From assembly GCF_029211265.1 (NCBI RefSeq), contig NZ_JARGEL010000008.1:90067-154066 (forward strand): 64,000 nucleotides of DNA. The letters are read 5' to 3'. Numbering within the stretch: the stretch's first letter is position 1; every line of letters begins with the position of its first letter. The notes beneath the pieces are model-generated. The model saw nothing but the letters and a program-made list of their open reading frames with translations, made no database searches and had not been told where the DNA came from. Both the position numbers and the translations under genes were made by a program. Shown here piece after piece: positions 21,003-30,364 of this stretch. The DNA comes from Extensimonas soli. Lineage in GTDB: Bacteria > Pseudomonadota > Gammaproteobacteria > Burkholderiales > Burkholderiaceae_C.

Positions 21003-22141
21003 AAGATGCTTCATCAAAGATAGCTGCTCACGCTGATGGTGCGGGCGCTAGAAGCCAAAAAGACCCTGAAAAACCGGCGCAAACGCAGGCTGAGCTCGAC
21101 GCCATGCTCGCCGCTGCGCTGCACGGCAAGGCGCAGGATGCCGCCGAGCCCCCGCCCGCCACGCAGGAGCCGCCGGACGCAGCGCCGGGCGCGCCGTTGC
21201 ATTTGGAAAGCGCCGCGGATGCCGCCCCAGGCCGCCAGCGCTGCGGCCTGATCGCCATCGTCGGCAAGCCCAACGTGGGTAAGTCCACGCTGCTCAACGC
21301 GCTCGTGGGCCAGAAGGTCAGCATCACCAGCCGCAAGGCGCAGACCACGCGCCACCGCATCACGGGCATACGCACGCTGGCCGACGGGCAGGGCGGCGGC
21401 ACGCAGTTCGTGTTCGTGGATACGCCGGGCTTTCAGACGCGCCACGCCACGGCACTCAACAAGTCGCTCAACAAAACCGTGCTCGGCGCGATCGGCGACG
21501 TGGACCTGATTTTGTTCGTGGTCGAGGCGGGCAACTTCACGCTGGCCGACGCCAAGGTGTTGTCGCTGCTGCAGCCCGGCATTCCCGTGCTGCTCGTGGC
21601 CAACAAGCTCGATTTGGTGCAGCGCCGCGCCGAGATCGCGCCCTGGCTGCGCAGCATGCAGGAGCGCCACCCGTTCGCTGAATTCGTGCCCATGTCGGCC
21701 AAGAACAAGGGTGAAATCGAACGCCTGCTCGGCATCTGCGCGCGCTACCTGCCAGAGCAGTCCTGGTGGTACGCCGAAGACGAACTCACCGACCGCAGCG
21801 AAAAGTTCCTCGCGGGCGAGATCGTGCGCGAAAAGCTGTTTCGCTTCACGGGCGACGAGCTGCCCTACACCTCCACGGTGCTCATCGACAAGTTCGACGA
21901 GGAGCAAAGCCGCCAGCACGCGCGCATGCTGCGCATCGCCGCGACCATCGTCGTCGAGCGCGAGAGCCACAAGGCCATGGTCATTGGCGAAAAGGGCGAG
22001 CGCCTCAAGCGCATAGGCACCGAGGCGCGCCAGGAGCTCGAAAAGCTTCTCGGCGCCAAGGTGTTCCTCGAACTCTGGGTCAAGGTGCGTTCGGGCTGGG
22101 CCGACGACGAGGCGCGCGTGCGCTCGTTCGGCTACGAATGA
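20999..22141 (+). CDS. era: GTPase Era with a repeat-encoded N-terminal extension
   Basis: Era binds 16S rRNA and assists 30S assembly. G1 is [12 protein letters not shown]3 DTPGF, G4 NKLD, and the C-terminal KH domain contains [18 protein letters not shown]. The protein has 380 residues against about 300 usual. The extra ~78 N-terminal residues are low-complexity and begin inside an R3 copy ([19 protein letters not shown]). ATG 20999 is supported by the 4-nt overlap with rnc, so the extension is probably translated. No other start lies near the normal Era N-terminus. Confidence 0.96.
   Translation: MKDASSKIAAHADGAGARSQKDPEKPAQTQAELDAMLAAALHGKAQDAAEPPPATQEPPDAAPGAPLHLESAADAAPGRQRCGLIAIVGKPNVGKSTLLNALVGQKVSITSRKAQTTRHRITGIRTLADGQGGGTQFVFVDTPGFQTRHATALNKSLNKTVLGAIGDVDLILFVVEAGNFTLADAKVLSLLQPGIPVLLVANKLDLVQRRAEIAPWLRSMQERHPFAEFVPMSAKNKGEIERLLGICARYLPEQSWWYAEDELTDRSEKFLAGEIVREKLFRFTGDELPYTSTVLIDKFDEEQSRQHARMLRIAATIVVERESHKAMVIGEKGERLKRIGTEARQELEKLLGAKVFLELWVKVRSGWADDEARVRSFGYE
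21015..21064 (+). repeat. R3 copy in the 5' end of era
   Basis: It reads AAAGATAGCTGCTCACGCTG and then GCGCTAGAAGCCAAAAAG, the R3 order with moderate divergence. It codes for residues ~6-22 of Era. Confidence 0.65.
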
Positions 22142-22202
22142 ATGCTCCCGGGCGCTTTGTTTTTTCACGGCCTTTTCGTCGTTTCCCTGCGCTGAAGTCG
22201 TT

Positions 22203-22970
22203 GTGGTCACGCGCATCAGCCATGAACCGGCCTTCGTGCTGCACAGCTACGCCTGGAGCGAATCGAGCCTGATCGTCGAAGCCTTTTGCCGCCACCAGGG
22301 CCGCGTGGCGCTGGTGGCCAAGGGCGCCAAAAAGCCCAGCTCCAACTTTCGCCCCGTGCTGCTGCCGCTGCAGCCGCTGCAGCTCAGCTACACCCCCGCG
22401 GCAAACGCCGACGCCGACTTGCACACGCTCAAGGGCGCCGAATGGCAGGGCGGGCACGTGATGCCCACGGGCGACGCGCTGCTCGCGGGCCTGTACCTCA
22501 ACGAGCTGCTGCTGCGCCTGCTCGCGCGCGCCGACCCGCACCCGGTGCTGTTCGACGCCTACGCGGGCACCGTGGCCGTGCTTGCCACGGCGCAAGGCGA
22601 GGCGCTCGAACCGGTGCTGCGCAGCTTCGAGCTGCTGCTGCTGCGTGAAATCGGCCTGCTGCCCAGCCTGGACGTGCAGACACTCACGCTGCAGCCGCTG
22701 CAGCTGCAAGAGCGCTACGCTCTGGTGCCCGAAGGCGGCCTGCGTATGGCCGGCGCGCAGGAGCGCGCGAGCCTTGCGGGCGCGCAGTGGCTGGTGCTGC
22801 AGCGCGCGCTCGACGAACCTACGCCGCGCGCGCGCTTTGCCGCCACCTTGCGCGCCTGCGCCGACATGGCGGGCGAGCTCAAAGTCCAGCTGCGCACGCT
22901 GCTGCAATACCATTGCGGCCAGCCGCCCCTGCGCACGCGCCAGCTGCTGCGCGACTTGCAGGCGCTGTGA
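22203..22970 (+). CDS. recO: DNA repair protein RecO
   Basis: The 255-residue protein helps RecR load RecA onto SSB-coated gaps. The N-terminal OB fold is seen in [34 protein letters not shown] and [13 protein letters not shown] helical region follows. The start is GTG 22203. It lies 61 nt after era, in the expected order. Confidence 0.93.
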   Translation: MVTRISHEPAFVLHSYAWSESSLIVEAFCRHQGRVALVAKGAKKPSSNFRPVLLPLQPLQLSYTPAANADADLHTLKGAEWQGGHVMPTGDALLAGLYLNELLLRLLARADPHPVLFDAYAGTVAVLATAQGEALEPVLRSFELLLLREIGLLPSLDVQTLTLQPLQLQERYALVPEGGLRMAGAQERASLAGAQWLVLQRALDEPTPRARFAATLRACADMAGELKVQLRTLLQYHCGQPPLRTRQLLRDLQAL

Positions 22971-23045
22971 GCGCTTCGAGCGTAGTCACCCTTTCCGTCC
23001 TTCGCTGTTCCGTCCACCCGTTTTCGCTCCCTCGACTTGCCTTCC

Positions 23046-23822
23046 ATGCCTTCTGCCGCCGCACTGCCGCACACCGCCTTGTCGGTCAACGTCAACAAAG
23101 TCGCCCTGCTGCGCAACACGCGCCATCTGGGCATCCCGAGCGTCACGCGCGCGGCCCAGCTGTGCCTGCAGGCCGGCGCGCACGGCATCACCGTGCACCC
23201 GCGCCCCGACGGGCGCCACATCCGCGCGCACGACGTGTACGAGCTTGCGGCGCTGCTGCGCGACTGGCCCGGGCGCGAGTTCAACATCGAGGGCAACCCC
23301 ACGCAGAACCTGATGGACTTCATCCGCAGCGTGCGCCCCAGCCAGGCCACCTTCGTGCCCGACAGCGAAGACCAGTTCACGAGCGACCACGGCTGGAGCT
23401 TGCCGCAGGACGCCGCGCGGCTCGCGCCGCTCGTGGCCGAGTGCCGCGACCTGGGCGTGCGCGTGAGCCTGTTCATGGACCCGGTGCCGCAGGCCATGGC
23501 CGCGGCGCGTGCCGTGGGCGCCGACCGCGTCGAGCTCTACACCGAGCCCTACGCCGCCGCCTGGAACGACCCCGCCGCGCGCGCGCAGCAACTCGCGCGC
23601 TACCGCGCCGCCGCCGAGGCCGCGCACGCCGCCGGGCTGCAGGTGAACGCAGGCCACGACCTGAACCGCGACAACCTCGGCGACTTTCTGCGCGCAGTGC
23701 CCGGCGTGGCCGAAGTCTCCATAGGGCATGCGCTGATCGCCGACGCGCTCGAACTCGGCTACGGCGCCACGGTGCAGGCCTATCTGCGCTGCATGGACAC
23801 GGCGCACGGCCGCAGCGCCTGA
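23046..23822 (+). CDS. pdxJ: Pyridoxine 5'-phosphate synthase
   Basis: PdxJ condenses 1-deoxyxylulose 5-phosphate with 3-amino-2-oxopropyl phosphate to pyridoxine 5'-phosphate. The TIM-barrel landmarks are ALSVNVNKVALLRNTR, GAHGITVHPRPDGRHI, EFNIEGNPT, RVELYTEPYA, VNAGHDLN and VSIGHALIADAL. ATG 23046 gives 258 residues, a normal length. In most relatives acpS follows; here the next gene is a c-di-GMP protein on the same strand. Confidence 0.97.
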   Translation: MPSAAALPHTALSVNVNKVALLRNTRHLGIPSVTRAAQLCLQAGAHGITVHPRPDGRHIRAHDVYELAALLRDWPGREFNIEGNPTQNLMDFIRSVRPSQATFVPDSEDQFTSDHGWSLPQDAARLAPLVAECRDLGVRVSLFMDPVPQAMAAARAVGADRVELYTEPYAAAWNDPAARAQQLARYRAAAEAAHAAGLQVNAGHDLNRDNLGDFLRAVPGVAEVSIGHALIADALELGYGATVQAYLRCMDTAHGRSA

Positions 23823-23885
23823 TCCTGCGGCAGATTGCGTTGGGGCGTATTTTTTACGTAAATCTCGTGACGTTTTGCCGCTAAG

Positions 23886-26477
23886 ATGCGCCGTGCTCTG
23901 CTCCTGTTCTGGCAGCGCCCTTCAGAAATGCCTTTTCCCACCTGGAAACTTCACTCCCAACATCGCAAGGGCTTGCACCGCGCGCTGGTGGTTCTGGCTG
24001 CGCTGGCGTTGGTGTGGTTGCTGGCACTGTGGTATTTGTCCGCGCCGACGCTGAGGCAGTTGCCGCAGCACCTGGTGCTGCACTCGCTGCTCGAAGGGCT
24101 GGCCATCGTGATCGCTGCGCTGGTGTTCGCGGTGGGCTGGAACGCCTGCCGCATGAACACCCAGCGCAATGTGCTGCTGCTCGCCAGTGGGTTCCTGGGT
24201 GTGGCGTTGCTGGACGCGGCGCACACGCTTTCGTACCAGGGCATGCCCGATTTCGTCTCGCCCAATTCGGTGGCCAAAGGGATCTTGTTCTGGCTGCCGG
24301 CGCGCTACCTGGCGGCGTTGGTGTTGCTGTTGGCCATACTCGTTCCCTGGCGCACGCTGCAGCCGGGGGCCATGCCAAAAAGGGAGCGCTGGGGTTTGCT
24401 GGCCCTGGTGCTCACAGGCGTGGCCCTGGTGCACGTGCTGGTGATTTTCTTCGCGGGCGCCTTACCACTGGTGTACGTGCCGCCGGCGGGGCTCACGGAC
24501 TTCAAGATTGCGGCCGAGTATGGCGTCGTGGCGCTGCACCTGTTTACGCTGGGCATGTTGTTGTGGCGCATGCGCGGGCCCACGGCCTTCGATGCGCCCG
24601 CGCTCTTTACCGCCGTGGGCATCATGGCCCTGGGTGAGGTGTTTTTCACGCGCTACGTGCGCGCCACCGACCAGTTCAATCTGCTCGGGCATGTCTACAA
24701 GGTGCTGGGGTATTTGTATCTCTACCGCGCGATTTTCCAGGGCACCATAGAGGCGCCGTACCGGGCACTCGCGCAGTCGGAGAAAAGCCTTCAGGCCGTG
24801 CTCGATGCCGTGCCTGACATGCTGTTCGAGCTCACCCGCGATGGACGCTATTTGCGCGTCCCGCGGCAGCGTGAGGAATTACTGGCTGCGCCCGCCAGCA
24901 AAATACTGGAACGCAAGGTGGGTGAGGTGCTGCCGCCACCGGCTGCGGCGGCAGTGCATGCCGCCTTGGACGAGGCCTATGCCAGTGGACGCAGCCAGGG
25001 GCAGCAGTTCACGCTCGAGCTGGCCGACGGCGAGCACTGGTTCGAACTTTCGGCAGCGCGGGCGCAGACGGATGAATTGGGGGAGCCGCGCTTCGTGGTG
25101 CTTTCACGCGACATCACGGCGCGCGTGCAGGCGCTGGAAGAGCGCCGGCGCAATGAAGATCGCATCCGGCAGCTGGCGAATTTCGATGCGCTTACGGGCC
25201 TGCCCAATCGCAAGATGTTTTCGTCGCGCCTCATTCAGGCGTTGGCACTGTCGCAGCGCAGCCATGCACATCTGGCCCTGCTGCACGTGGACCTCGATCG
25301 GTTCAAGACCGTGAACGATTCGCTTGGCACTGAAGCGGGCGACGCCCTGCTGATAGACATCGCACGGCGCCTGCAGGCGCAGATGCGGCCCGAAGACACC
25401 GTGGCACGCTACGGCGGGGACGAATTTTTCGTGGCGCTGCCGCTGACGAATGCGCAGCAGGCCGCGCAACGGGCCGAAGCGCTGCTGGCCGAGCTGCGCA
25501 AACCCAGCCAGATTGCAGGGCAGGCGCTCGTGGTCACCTCGTCTATCGGCATTGCCGTGTATCCCGAAGATGGGCAGGACATGCAAGCCCTGATGCAGCA
25601 TGCCGAGGCGGCCATGGACAAGGCCAAGGCGCTGGGGCGCGACCACTACTGTTTTTTCTCGCCCGAAATGCAGACCGCGTCGGCGCACGTGCTGCGCATC
25701 GAAAATGCCTTGCGCACGGCCATTGCGCAAGGGCAGCTGTCGCTGCACTTTCAGCCGCAGTGGCGCCTGCAGGACGGGCGCCTGGTGGGGGCCGAGGCGC
25801 TGCTGCGCTGGACGCACCCCGAACTGGGCCGGGTGAGCCCGGCCGAGTTCATCCCCGTGGCCGAGGCCAGCGGGCAGATCATCGCGATCGGGCAATGGGT
25901 GCTCGACACGGCGCTCGCGCAATTGCGCCGCTGGCGCGACGCGGGCCATGCGGAGCTGACGCTGGCGGTCAACCTCTCGCTCATGCAGTTCCGCCAGCCC
26001 GACCTGCTCGCCGTAGTGCAGCAGGCGCTCGCGCACGCCGGGGTGCCGGCACAGGCGCTGGAGCTCGAGCTCACCGAGAGCATCGCCATGCAGGAGCCCG
26101 AGAAAGCCATTGCCATCGTGCAGCAACTGGCGGCCGCGGGGGTGCAGCTGTCGCTGGACGACTTTGGCACCGGCTATTCCTCGTTCAGCTACCTGCAGCG
26201 TTTGCAGGTGCACCGTCTCAAGATCGATTATTCCTTCGTGAGCCACCTCGAAGCGCCGCGCGGTCTTTCCGTGGTGCGCGCCATCATCGACGTGGCTGCG
26301 GGCCTGGGATTGCAAACCATTGCCGAAGGCGTGGAGACGCCCGCGCAGCTCGCGGCCTTGCGCAGGCTGGGCTGCGACATGGCGCAAGGCTATCTGCTTG
26401 CCCGCCCGCTGCCGCAGGCCGAGTTCGAGGCCTTGCTGGCGCGCCAGGCGAGCGGCCAGGTGCTGATCGACTTGTAA
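23886..26477 (+). CDS. MASE3-PAS-GGDEF-EAL c-di-GMP signalling protein
   Basis: The 863-residue membrane protein has an N-terminal multi-helix sensor (~30-280) with the MASE3-like phrase LLDAAHTLSYQGMPDF, a PAS domain (~295-415), a diguanylate cyclase domain with an intact RYGGDEFF active site (~508) and a phosphodiesterase domain with GAEALLRW (~635), ELTESIA, LDDFGTGYSS and IAEGVETPAQ. Both catalytic sites look complete, so it could make or break c-di-GMP depending on the sensed signal. ATG 23886 lacks a clear ribosome-binding site; ATG 23928 is an alternative. It sits where acpS is expected after pdxJ. Confidence 0.92.
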   Translation: MRRALLLFWQRPSEMPFPTWKLHSQHRKGLHRALVVLAALALVWLLALWYLSAPTLRQLPQHLVLHSLLEGLAIVIAALVFAVGWNACRMNTQRNVLLLASGFLGVALLDAAHTLSYQGMPDFVSPNSVAKGILFWLPARYLAALVLLLAILVPWRTLQPGAMPKRERWGLLALVLTGVALVHVLVIFFAGALPLVYVPPAGLTDFKIAAEYGVVALHLFTLGMLLWRMRGPTAFDAPALFTAVGIMALGEVFFTRYVRATDQFNLLGHVYKVLGYLYLYRAIFQGTIEAPYRALAQSEKSLQAVLDAVPDMLFELTRDGRYLRVPRQREELLAAPASKILERKVGEVLPPPAAAAVHAALDEAYASGRSQGQQFTLELADGEHWFELSAARAQTDELGEPRFVVLSRDITARVQALEERRRNEDRIRQLANFDALTGLPNRKMFSSRLIQALALSQRSHAHLALLHVDLDRFKTVNDSLGTEAGDALLIDIARRLQAQMRPEDTVARYGGDEFFVALPLTNAQQAAQRAEALLAELRKPSQIAGQALVVTSSIGIAVYPEDGQDMQALMQHAEAAMDKAKALGRDHYCFFSPEMQTASAHVLRIENALRTAIAQGQLSLHFQPQWRLQDGRLVGAEALLRWTHPELGRVSPAEFIPVAEASGQIIAIGQWVLDTALAQLRRWRDAGHAELTLAVNLSLMQFRQPDLLAVVQQALAHAGVPAQALELELTESIAMQEPEKAIAIVQQLAAAGVQLSLDDFGTGYSSFSYLQRLQVHRLKIDYSFVSHLEAPRGLSVVRAIIDVAAGLGLQTIAEGVETPAQLAALRRLGCDMAQGYLLARPLPQAEFEALLARQASGQVLIDL

Positions 26478-26480
26478 TAT

Positions 26481-26542
26481 TGAAAAGATAGCTGCTTACG
26501 CACGTGGATACTGCGTAAAGTGGCAAAAACGTCTGATTTTTG
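26481..26542 (+). repeat. R3 copy upstream of sbcB
   Basis: It starts TTGAAAAGATAGCTGCTTAC and ends GGCAAAAACGTCTGATTTTT. It fills most of the 102-bp gap before sbcB, so any sbcB promoter or leader must include it. Confidence 0.7.
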
Positions 26543-26579
26543 TGCGCCCGCCGGCGCAGCTTTGCACGGGCCCTCTCGC

Positions 26580-28031
26580 ATGTCTCCCCACAGCTTCCTC
26601 TGGCACGACTACGAAACCTTCGGCGCCGACCCGCGGCGCGACCGGCCCGCGCAGTTCGCGGCGCTGCGTACCGACGCCGAGCTCAACGAAATCGGCGCCC
26701 CGCTGATGTGGTATTGCCAGCCCACGAATGACTACCTGCCCGATCCGCAGGCCTGCCTGATCACCGGCATCACGCCGCAGCAGTGCCAGGAGCGCGGTCT
26801 GCGCGAGTACCAGTTTGCCGCGCGCATCGAGGGCGAGCTCGCGCAGCCCGGCACCATAGGCGTGGGCTACAACAGCATCCGCTTCGACGATGAGGTCACG
26901 CGCTTTTTGTTCTGGCGCAACCTCATCGACCCCTATGCGCGCGAGTGGCAGAACCAGTGCGGGCGCTGGGACTTGCTCGACGTGGTGCGCATGGCCTACG
27001 CGCTGCGGCCCGAGGGCATAGTGTGGCCGCGCAACGGCGAAGGGCAGGCGAGCTTTCGGCTCGAACACCTCACGCAGGCCAACGGCCTCGCGCACGAGGC
27101 CGCGCACGACGCGCTCTCGGACGTGCGCGCGACGATCGCGCTCGCGCGCCTCGTGCGTGCGCACCAGCCGCGCCTGTTCGACTTCTGCCTGGGTCTGCAC
27201 AAAAAAGAGCGCGTGCTGGCCGAGTTGGGTCTGCCGCTGAGTCCGGCCACGGCGCGGCCCTTTTTGCATGTCTCGGGCATGTTTCCGGCCGAGCGCGGCT
27301 GCCTGGCCGTCATGTGGCCGCTCGCGAGCCACCCCGTGAACAAAAACGAGCTCATCGCCTGGGACCTGGCGCACGATCCGCGCGAGCTGGCCGAACTGAA
27401 CGCAGAGGCGATCCGCACGCGCCTTTTTACCCGCGCCGACGCGTTGCCTGAAGGCGTCGCGCGCCTGCCGATCAAGACCGTGCACCTGAACAAGTCGCCC
27501 ATGGTGGTCGGCAACCTCAAAACGCTGCGGCCCGAACTCGCCGAGCGCTGGGGCATGGACCTGGCGCAGGCGCTGGCCCATGCGCAGCACGCACGCGCGC
27601 TGCCCGACATGAGCGCGATCTGGCCCGAAGTGTTCGCGCGCCCCGCCGAGCCCGCGCCCGATGTGGAGCAGGACTTGTACGGCGGTTTCGTCGGCACGGC
27701 CGACCGGCGCCGCCTGGAACAGCTGCGCCACATGGACGGCGCGCAACTGGCTGCGGCGCACCCGCGCTTCGACGATCCGCGCCTGCCCGAGCTCGTGTGG
27801 CGCTACCGTGCGCGCAACTTCCCCGAAACGCTCACGCCCGCCGAGCTGCAGCGCTGGGATGCGCACCGCGCTGCGCGCCTGTTGGGAGGAATAGGCGGCG
27901 CCGGTGGTGCGCGCACCGTGGAGCAATTCTTCAGCGCGATCGACACTTTGTCGGAAACCGCCGACGCGCGCGGCGAGGAGATCCTTGGGGCTTTGTACGA
28001 CTGGGCTGAGCAGATCGTGCCCGAGCAGTGA
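26580..28031 (+). CDS. sbcB: Exodeoxyribonuclease I
   Basis: The 483-residue 3'-5' single-strand exonuclease of the DEDDh family starts WHDYETFGADPRRDRPAQFA (the first acidic pair is D-x-E) and has GYNSIRFDDEVTR, the third and fourth exonuclease motifs around HEAAHDALSDVRATIALA, and the SH3-like and helical C-terminal regions including NKSPMVV. ATG 26580 matches the family start; the open frame before it is R3 sequence. The length is close to E. coli ExoI (475). Confidence 0.96.
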   Translation: MSPHSFLWHDYETFGADPRRDRPAQFAALRTDAELNEIGAPLMWYCQPTNDYLPDPQACLITGITPQQCQERGLREYQFAARIEGELAQPGTIGVGYNSIRFDDEVTRFLFWRNLIDPYAREWQNQCGRWDLLDVVRMAYALRPEGIVWPRNGEGQASFRLEHLTQANGLAHEAAHDALSDVRATIALARLVRAHQPRLFDFCLGLHKKERVLAELGLPLSPATARPFLHVSGMFPAERGCLAVMWPLASHPVNKNELIAWDLAHDPRELAELNAEAIRTRLFTRADALPEGVARLPIKTVHLNKSPMVVGNLKTLRPELAERWGMDLAQALAHAQHARALPDMSAIWPEVFARPAEPAPDVEQDLYGGFVGTADRRRLEQLRHMDGAQLAAAHPRFDDPRLPELVWRYRARNFPETLTPAELQRWDAHRAARLLGGIGGAGGARTVEQFFSAIDTLSETADARGEEILGALYDWAEQIVPEQ

Positions 28032-28060
28032 CTTTGTGTCGTCAACCCCCCATCGATAAA

Positions 28061-28077
28061 TTAACCAAAAAGGTTAA
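28061..28077. promoter_or_regulatory. Candidate MqsA operator
   Basis: TTAACC-AAAAA-GGTTAA is a perfect 6-bp inverted repeat 10 nt before the mqsR start. MqsA is known to bind AACC-spacer-GGTT palindromes at its own promoter. Confidence 0.7.
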
Positions 28078-28086
28078 AATCCGAAC

Positions 28087-28389
28087 GTGGAAAAACGTAT
28101 TCCGCACTGCAAATTGTCCGTCGTCAAGGCCTTGATAGAGGCTGGCAAGGTCAAGGCCACGGCCAGCGCCTACCAGGGAGCACGTGAGCTGGGTATCAAT
28201 GATTTGACTGGGATGTGCGCCGTTGTCTTGGCACTCACGCCCGCAGATTTCTACAAGAGCATGACGACCCATGCCGATCACACGGTGTGGCAGGACGTGT
28301 ACCACGCCACGACGGCAAACAGCGATGAGGTGTACCTGAAGCTGACGGTCATCGACGATGTGTTGATCGTTTCTTTCAAGGAGCTATGA
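28087..28389 (+). CDS. mqsR: MqsR mRNA interferase toxin
   Basis: The 100-residue protein resembles E. coli MqsR along its whole length: it starts MEKRIPHCKLSVVKALIEAG and has MCAVVLALTPADFYKSMTT, HADHTVWQDVYHA and the C-terminal VIDDVLIVSFKEL. MqsR is a RelE-fold RNase cutting at GCU. It starts with GTG 28087. It overlaps mqsA by 4 nt in the toxin-first order typical of this system. Confidence 0.95.
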   Translation: MEKRIPHCKLSVVKALIEAGKVKATASAYQGARELGINDLTGMCAVVLALTPADFYKSMTTHADHTVWQDVYHATTANSDEVYLKLTVIDDVLIVSFKEL

Positions 28390-28793
28390 CCATGAAATGT
28401 CCATGCTGCGGCGCGGCGGAACTGATTCACGACACGCGCGACATGCCCTACACCTACAAGGGCGAAACCACCGCGATTCCTGCGGTGACGGGCGATTTCT
28501 GCCCCGCTTGCGGTGAAGTTGTCTTGAGCCGTGAGCACGGTGATCGCTACAGCGAATTGCTGGGGCTGTTCCAACGGCAGGTGAATGCCGCTTACGTCGA
28601 TCCAGACTACATCGCCAAGGTACGCCGCAAGCTCGATCTCGATCAGCGGCAGGCTGCCGAACTGTTCGGTGGTGGCGTGAATGCGTTTTCGCGCTACGAA
28701 AATGGGAGGACAAAGCCGCCTTTGGCCTTGGTTAAACTGCTCAAATTGCTCGATCTCCATCCCGAACTGCTCGATGAAGTCAGAGCCACCTGA
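28386..28793 (+). CDS. mqsA: MqsA antitoxin (zinc-binding domain plus HTH)
   Basis: The 135-residue protein has an N-terminal zinc site built from CPCCG and CPACG, which binds toxin, and a C-terminal XRE-type helix-turn-helix (LDLDQRQAAELFGGGVNAFSRYENGR) that binds the palindrome upstream. All four cysteines are present. ATG 28386 overlaps the mqsR stop. The sulfhydrylase gene begins only 10 nt after it. Confidence 0.95.
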   Translation: MTMKCPCCGAAELIHDTRDMPYTYKGETTAIPAVTGDFCPACGEVVLSREHGDRYSELLGLFQRQVNAAYVDPDYIAKVRRKLDLDQRQAAELFGGGVNAFSRYENGRTKPPLALVKLLKLLDLHPELLDEVRAT

Positions 28794-28803
28794 AAAACCT
28801 TTC

Positions 28804-30069
28804 ATGAATCATCCCATCCCAGACCCCACCCCAGCCCCCACACCCCATTTCACCACCCGCATCGTGCACGCCGACCGCTGGGGCGGTGCCGAGCATGGGG
28901 CGATCCACCAGCCGCTGCACACCTCGGTGCAGTACGGTTTCGAGCGTGTGGAAGACCTGATCGCCGTGTTCCAGGGCACGGCGAAGGGTGGCTTCAACTA
29001 CGCGCGCCAGGGCACGCCGACCACGGCGGCGCTTGAATCCATGCTCACGCAAATGGAGCAAGGGCAGGGCTGTGTGAGTTTTGCCACGGGCATGGCGGCG
29101 ATTTGCGCGGTGTTTCTCACGCTGCTCAAGGCGGGCGACCACCTCGTGGCGAGCCAGTTCGTGTTCGGCAACACCAACAGTGTGCTCGGCACGCTCGCCG
29201 ATCTGGGCGTGGAAGTCAGCGTGGTCGATGTGCGCGACGTGGCCCAGGTGGCCGCCGCGCTGCGCCCGAACACGCGCATGGTGTTCGTCGAAACCATCGC
29301 CAATCCCGGCACGCAAATCCCCGACCTCGAAGGCATAGGCGCGTTGTGCGCCGAACGCGGGCTGCTCTACGTGGTGGACAACACCGTGGCCTCGCCCTAC
29401 CTGTTTCGGCCCGCCACGGTGGGCGCCGGGCTGGTCGTCCATTCGTTATCGAAAAGCATAGCGGGGCAGGGCGATGCGCTGGGCGGTGCGGTCATAGACA
29501 CGGGGCTGTTCGACTGGAGCCGCTACCCCAACATCTTTGCCGCGTACCGCAAGGGCAACCCCAAGGGCTGGGGCCTGCAGCAGGTGCGCAAAAAGGGCTT
29601 GCGCGACATGGGCGCGGCGCTGTCGGCCTACGCCGCGCACCAGATCGCGCTCGGCGCCGAGACGCTCGCGCTGCGCATGGAGCGCAGCAGCGCGACGGCG
29701 CTCGCGCTCGCGCAGTGGCTGCAGCAGCACCCAGCCATCGCGCGCGTGCACTACCCGGGCCTGCCATCGCACCCGCAGCATGCGCGCGCGCAGCGGCATT
29801 TCAAGGCCGGCGCGTGGCTGCTTTCGTTCGAGCTGCGCGACGCTGCGCAGTGCCTGCCGCTGTGCAACCGCCTGCGCCTGCCCATCAAGGCCACGGGCCT
29901 GGGCGACACGCGCACGCTCATCATCCCCGTGGCGCACACCATTTTCTGGGAGGCTGGCACCGCAGTGCGCGCGGCCATGGGCATTGCGGACGGCATGATC
30001 CGCCTGTCGGTCGGGCTCGAAGAACTCGAAGACCTGCGCGCCGACTTCGAGCAGGCTCTGGCGCAGTGA
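28804..30069 (+). CDS. PLP-dependent Cys/Met metabolism enzyme (homoserine-ester sulfhydrylase / cystathionine synthase family)
   Basis: The 421-residue enzyme belongs to the Cys/Met PLP family: phosphate-binding YARQGTPTTAALE, ATGMAAICAVF, VVDNTVASPYLFRP and the PLP lysine in VVHSLSKSIAGQGDALGG. The family includes O-acetyl- and O-succinylhomoserine sulfhydrylases and cystathionine gamma-synthase or beta-lyase, and sequence alone does not separate these; the C-terminal SVGLEELEDLRADFEQAL is generic. ATG 28804 is followed by a Pro-rich head. It sits directly behind mqsRA and could be co-transcribed with it. Confidence 0.85.
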   Translation: MNHPIPDPTPAPTPHFTTRIVHADRWGGAEHGAIHQPLHTSVQYGFERVEDLIAVFQGTAKGGFNYARQGTPTTAALESMLTQMEQGQGCVSFATGMAAICAVFLTLLKAGDHLVASQFVFGNTNSVLGTLADLGVEVSVVDVRDVAQVAAALRPNTRMVFVETIANPGTQIPDLEGIGALCAERGLLYVVDNTVASPYLFRPATVGAGLVVHSLSKSIAGQGDALGGAVIDTGLFDWSRYPNIFAAYRKGNPKGWGLQQVRKKGLRDMGAALSAYAAHQIALGAETLALRMERSSATALALAQWLQQHPAIARVHYPGLPSHPQHARAQRHFKAGAWLLSFELRDAAQCLPLCNRLRLPIKATGLGDTRTLIIPVAHTIFWEAGTAVRAAMGIADGMIRLSVGLEELEDLRADFEQALAQ

Positions 30070-30099
30070 AAAGTTGAGCGAATACGGCGGGGAACGGAC

Positions 30100-30270
30100 T
30101 CAGTGCTGGTGTTTTATGGCCGAGCCTGAACCCTTCGCATTGCGTGCGCTTTCGTCCATTTTGCCGAGGAACAAGCGCACGAAGAAAACGCCCATGCCAA
30201 TCATGAACAGGATGCCGATGATGCTCATCAGGCCATAGTCGGTGGAAAAAAGGTCGTTCAGCAGTTTCAT
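30100..30270 (-). CDS. DUF3149 small membrane protein
   Basis: The 56-residue product has the LFSTDYGLMSIIGILFMIG pattern with a single transmembrane helix followed by a basic, polar tail, as in the DUF3149 family. ATG 30270 has AGGAGGG about 5 nt upstream, an unusually strong site; the longer open frame upstream starts without one. The role is unknown. Confidence 0.75.
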   Translation of the reverse strand: MKLLNDLFSTDYGLMSIIGILFMIGMGVFFVRLFLGKMDESARNAKGSGSAIKHQH

Positions 30271-30364
30271 GAAGCCCTCCTTGGAACACGGAAGTTTCAC
30301 TATCGCGCGGCAGACCTTGGGGTGGGTTGACCTGCGTCAGAAACGAGCATGATTGGAGTGCGCT

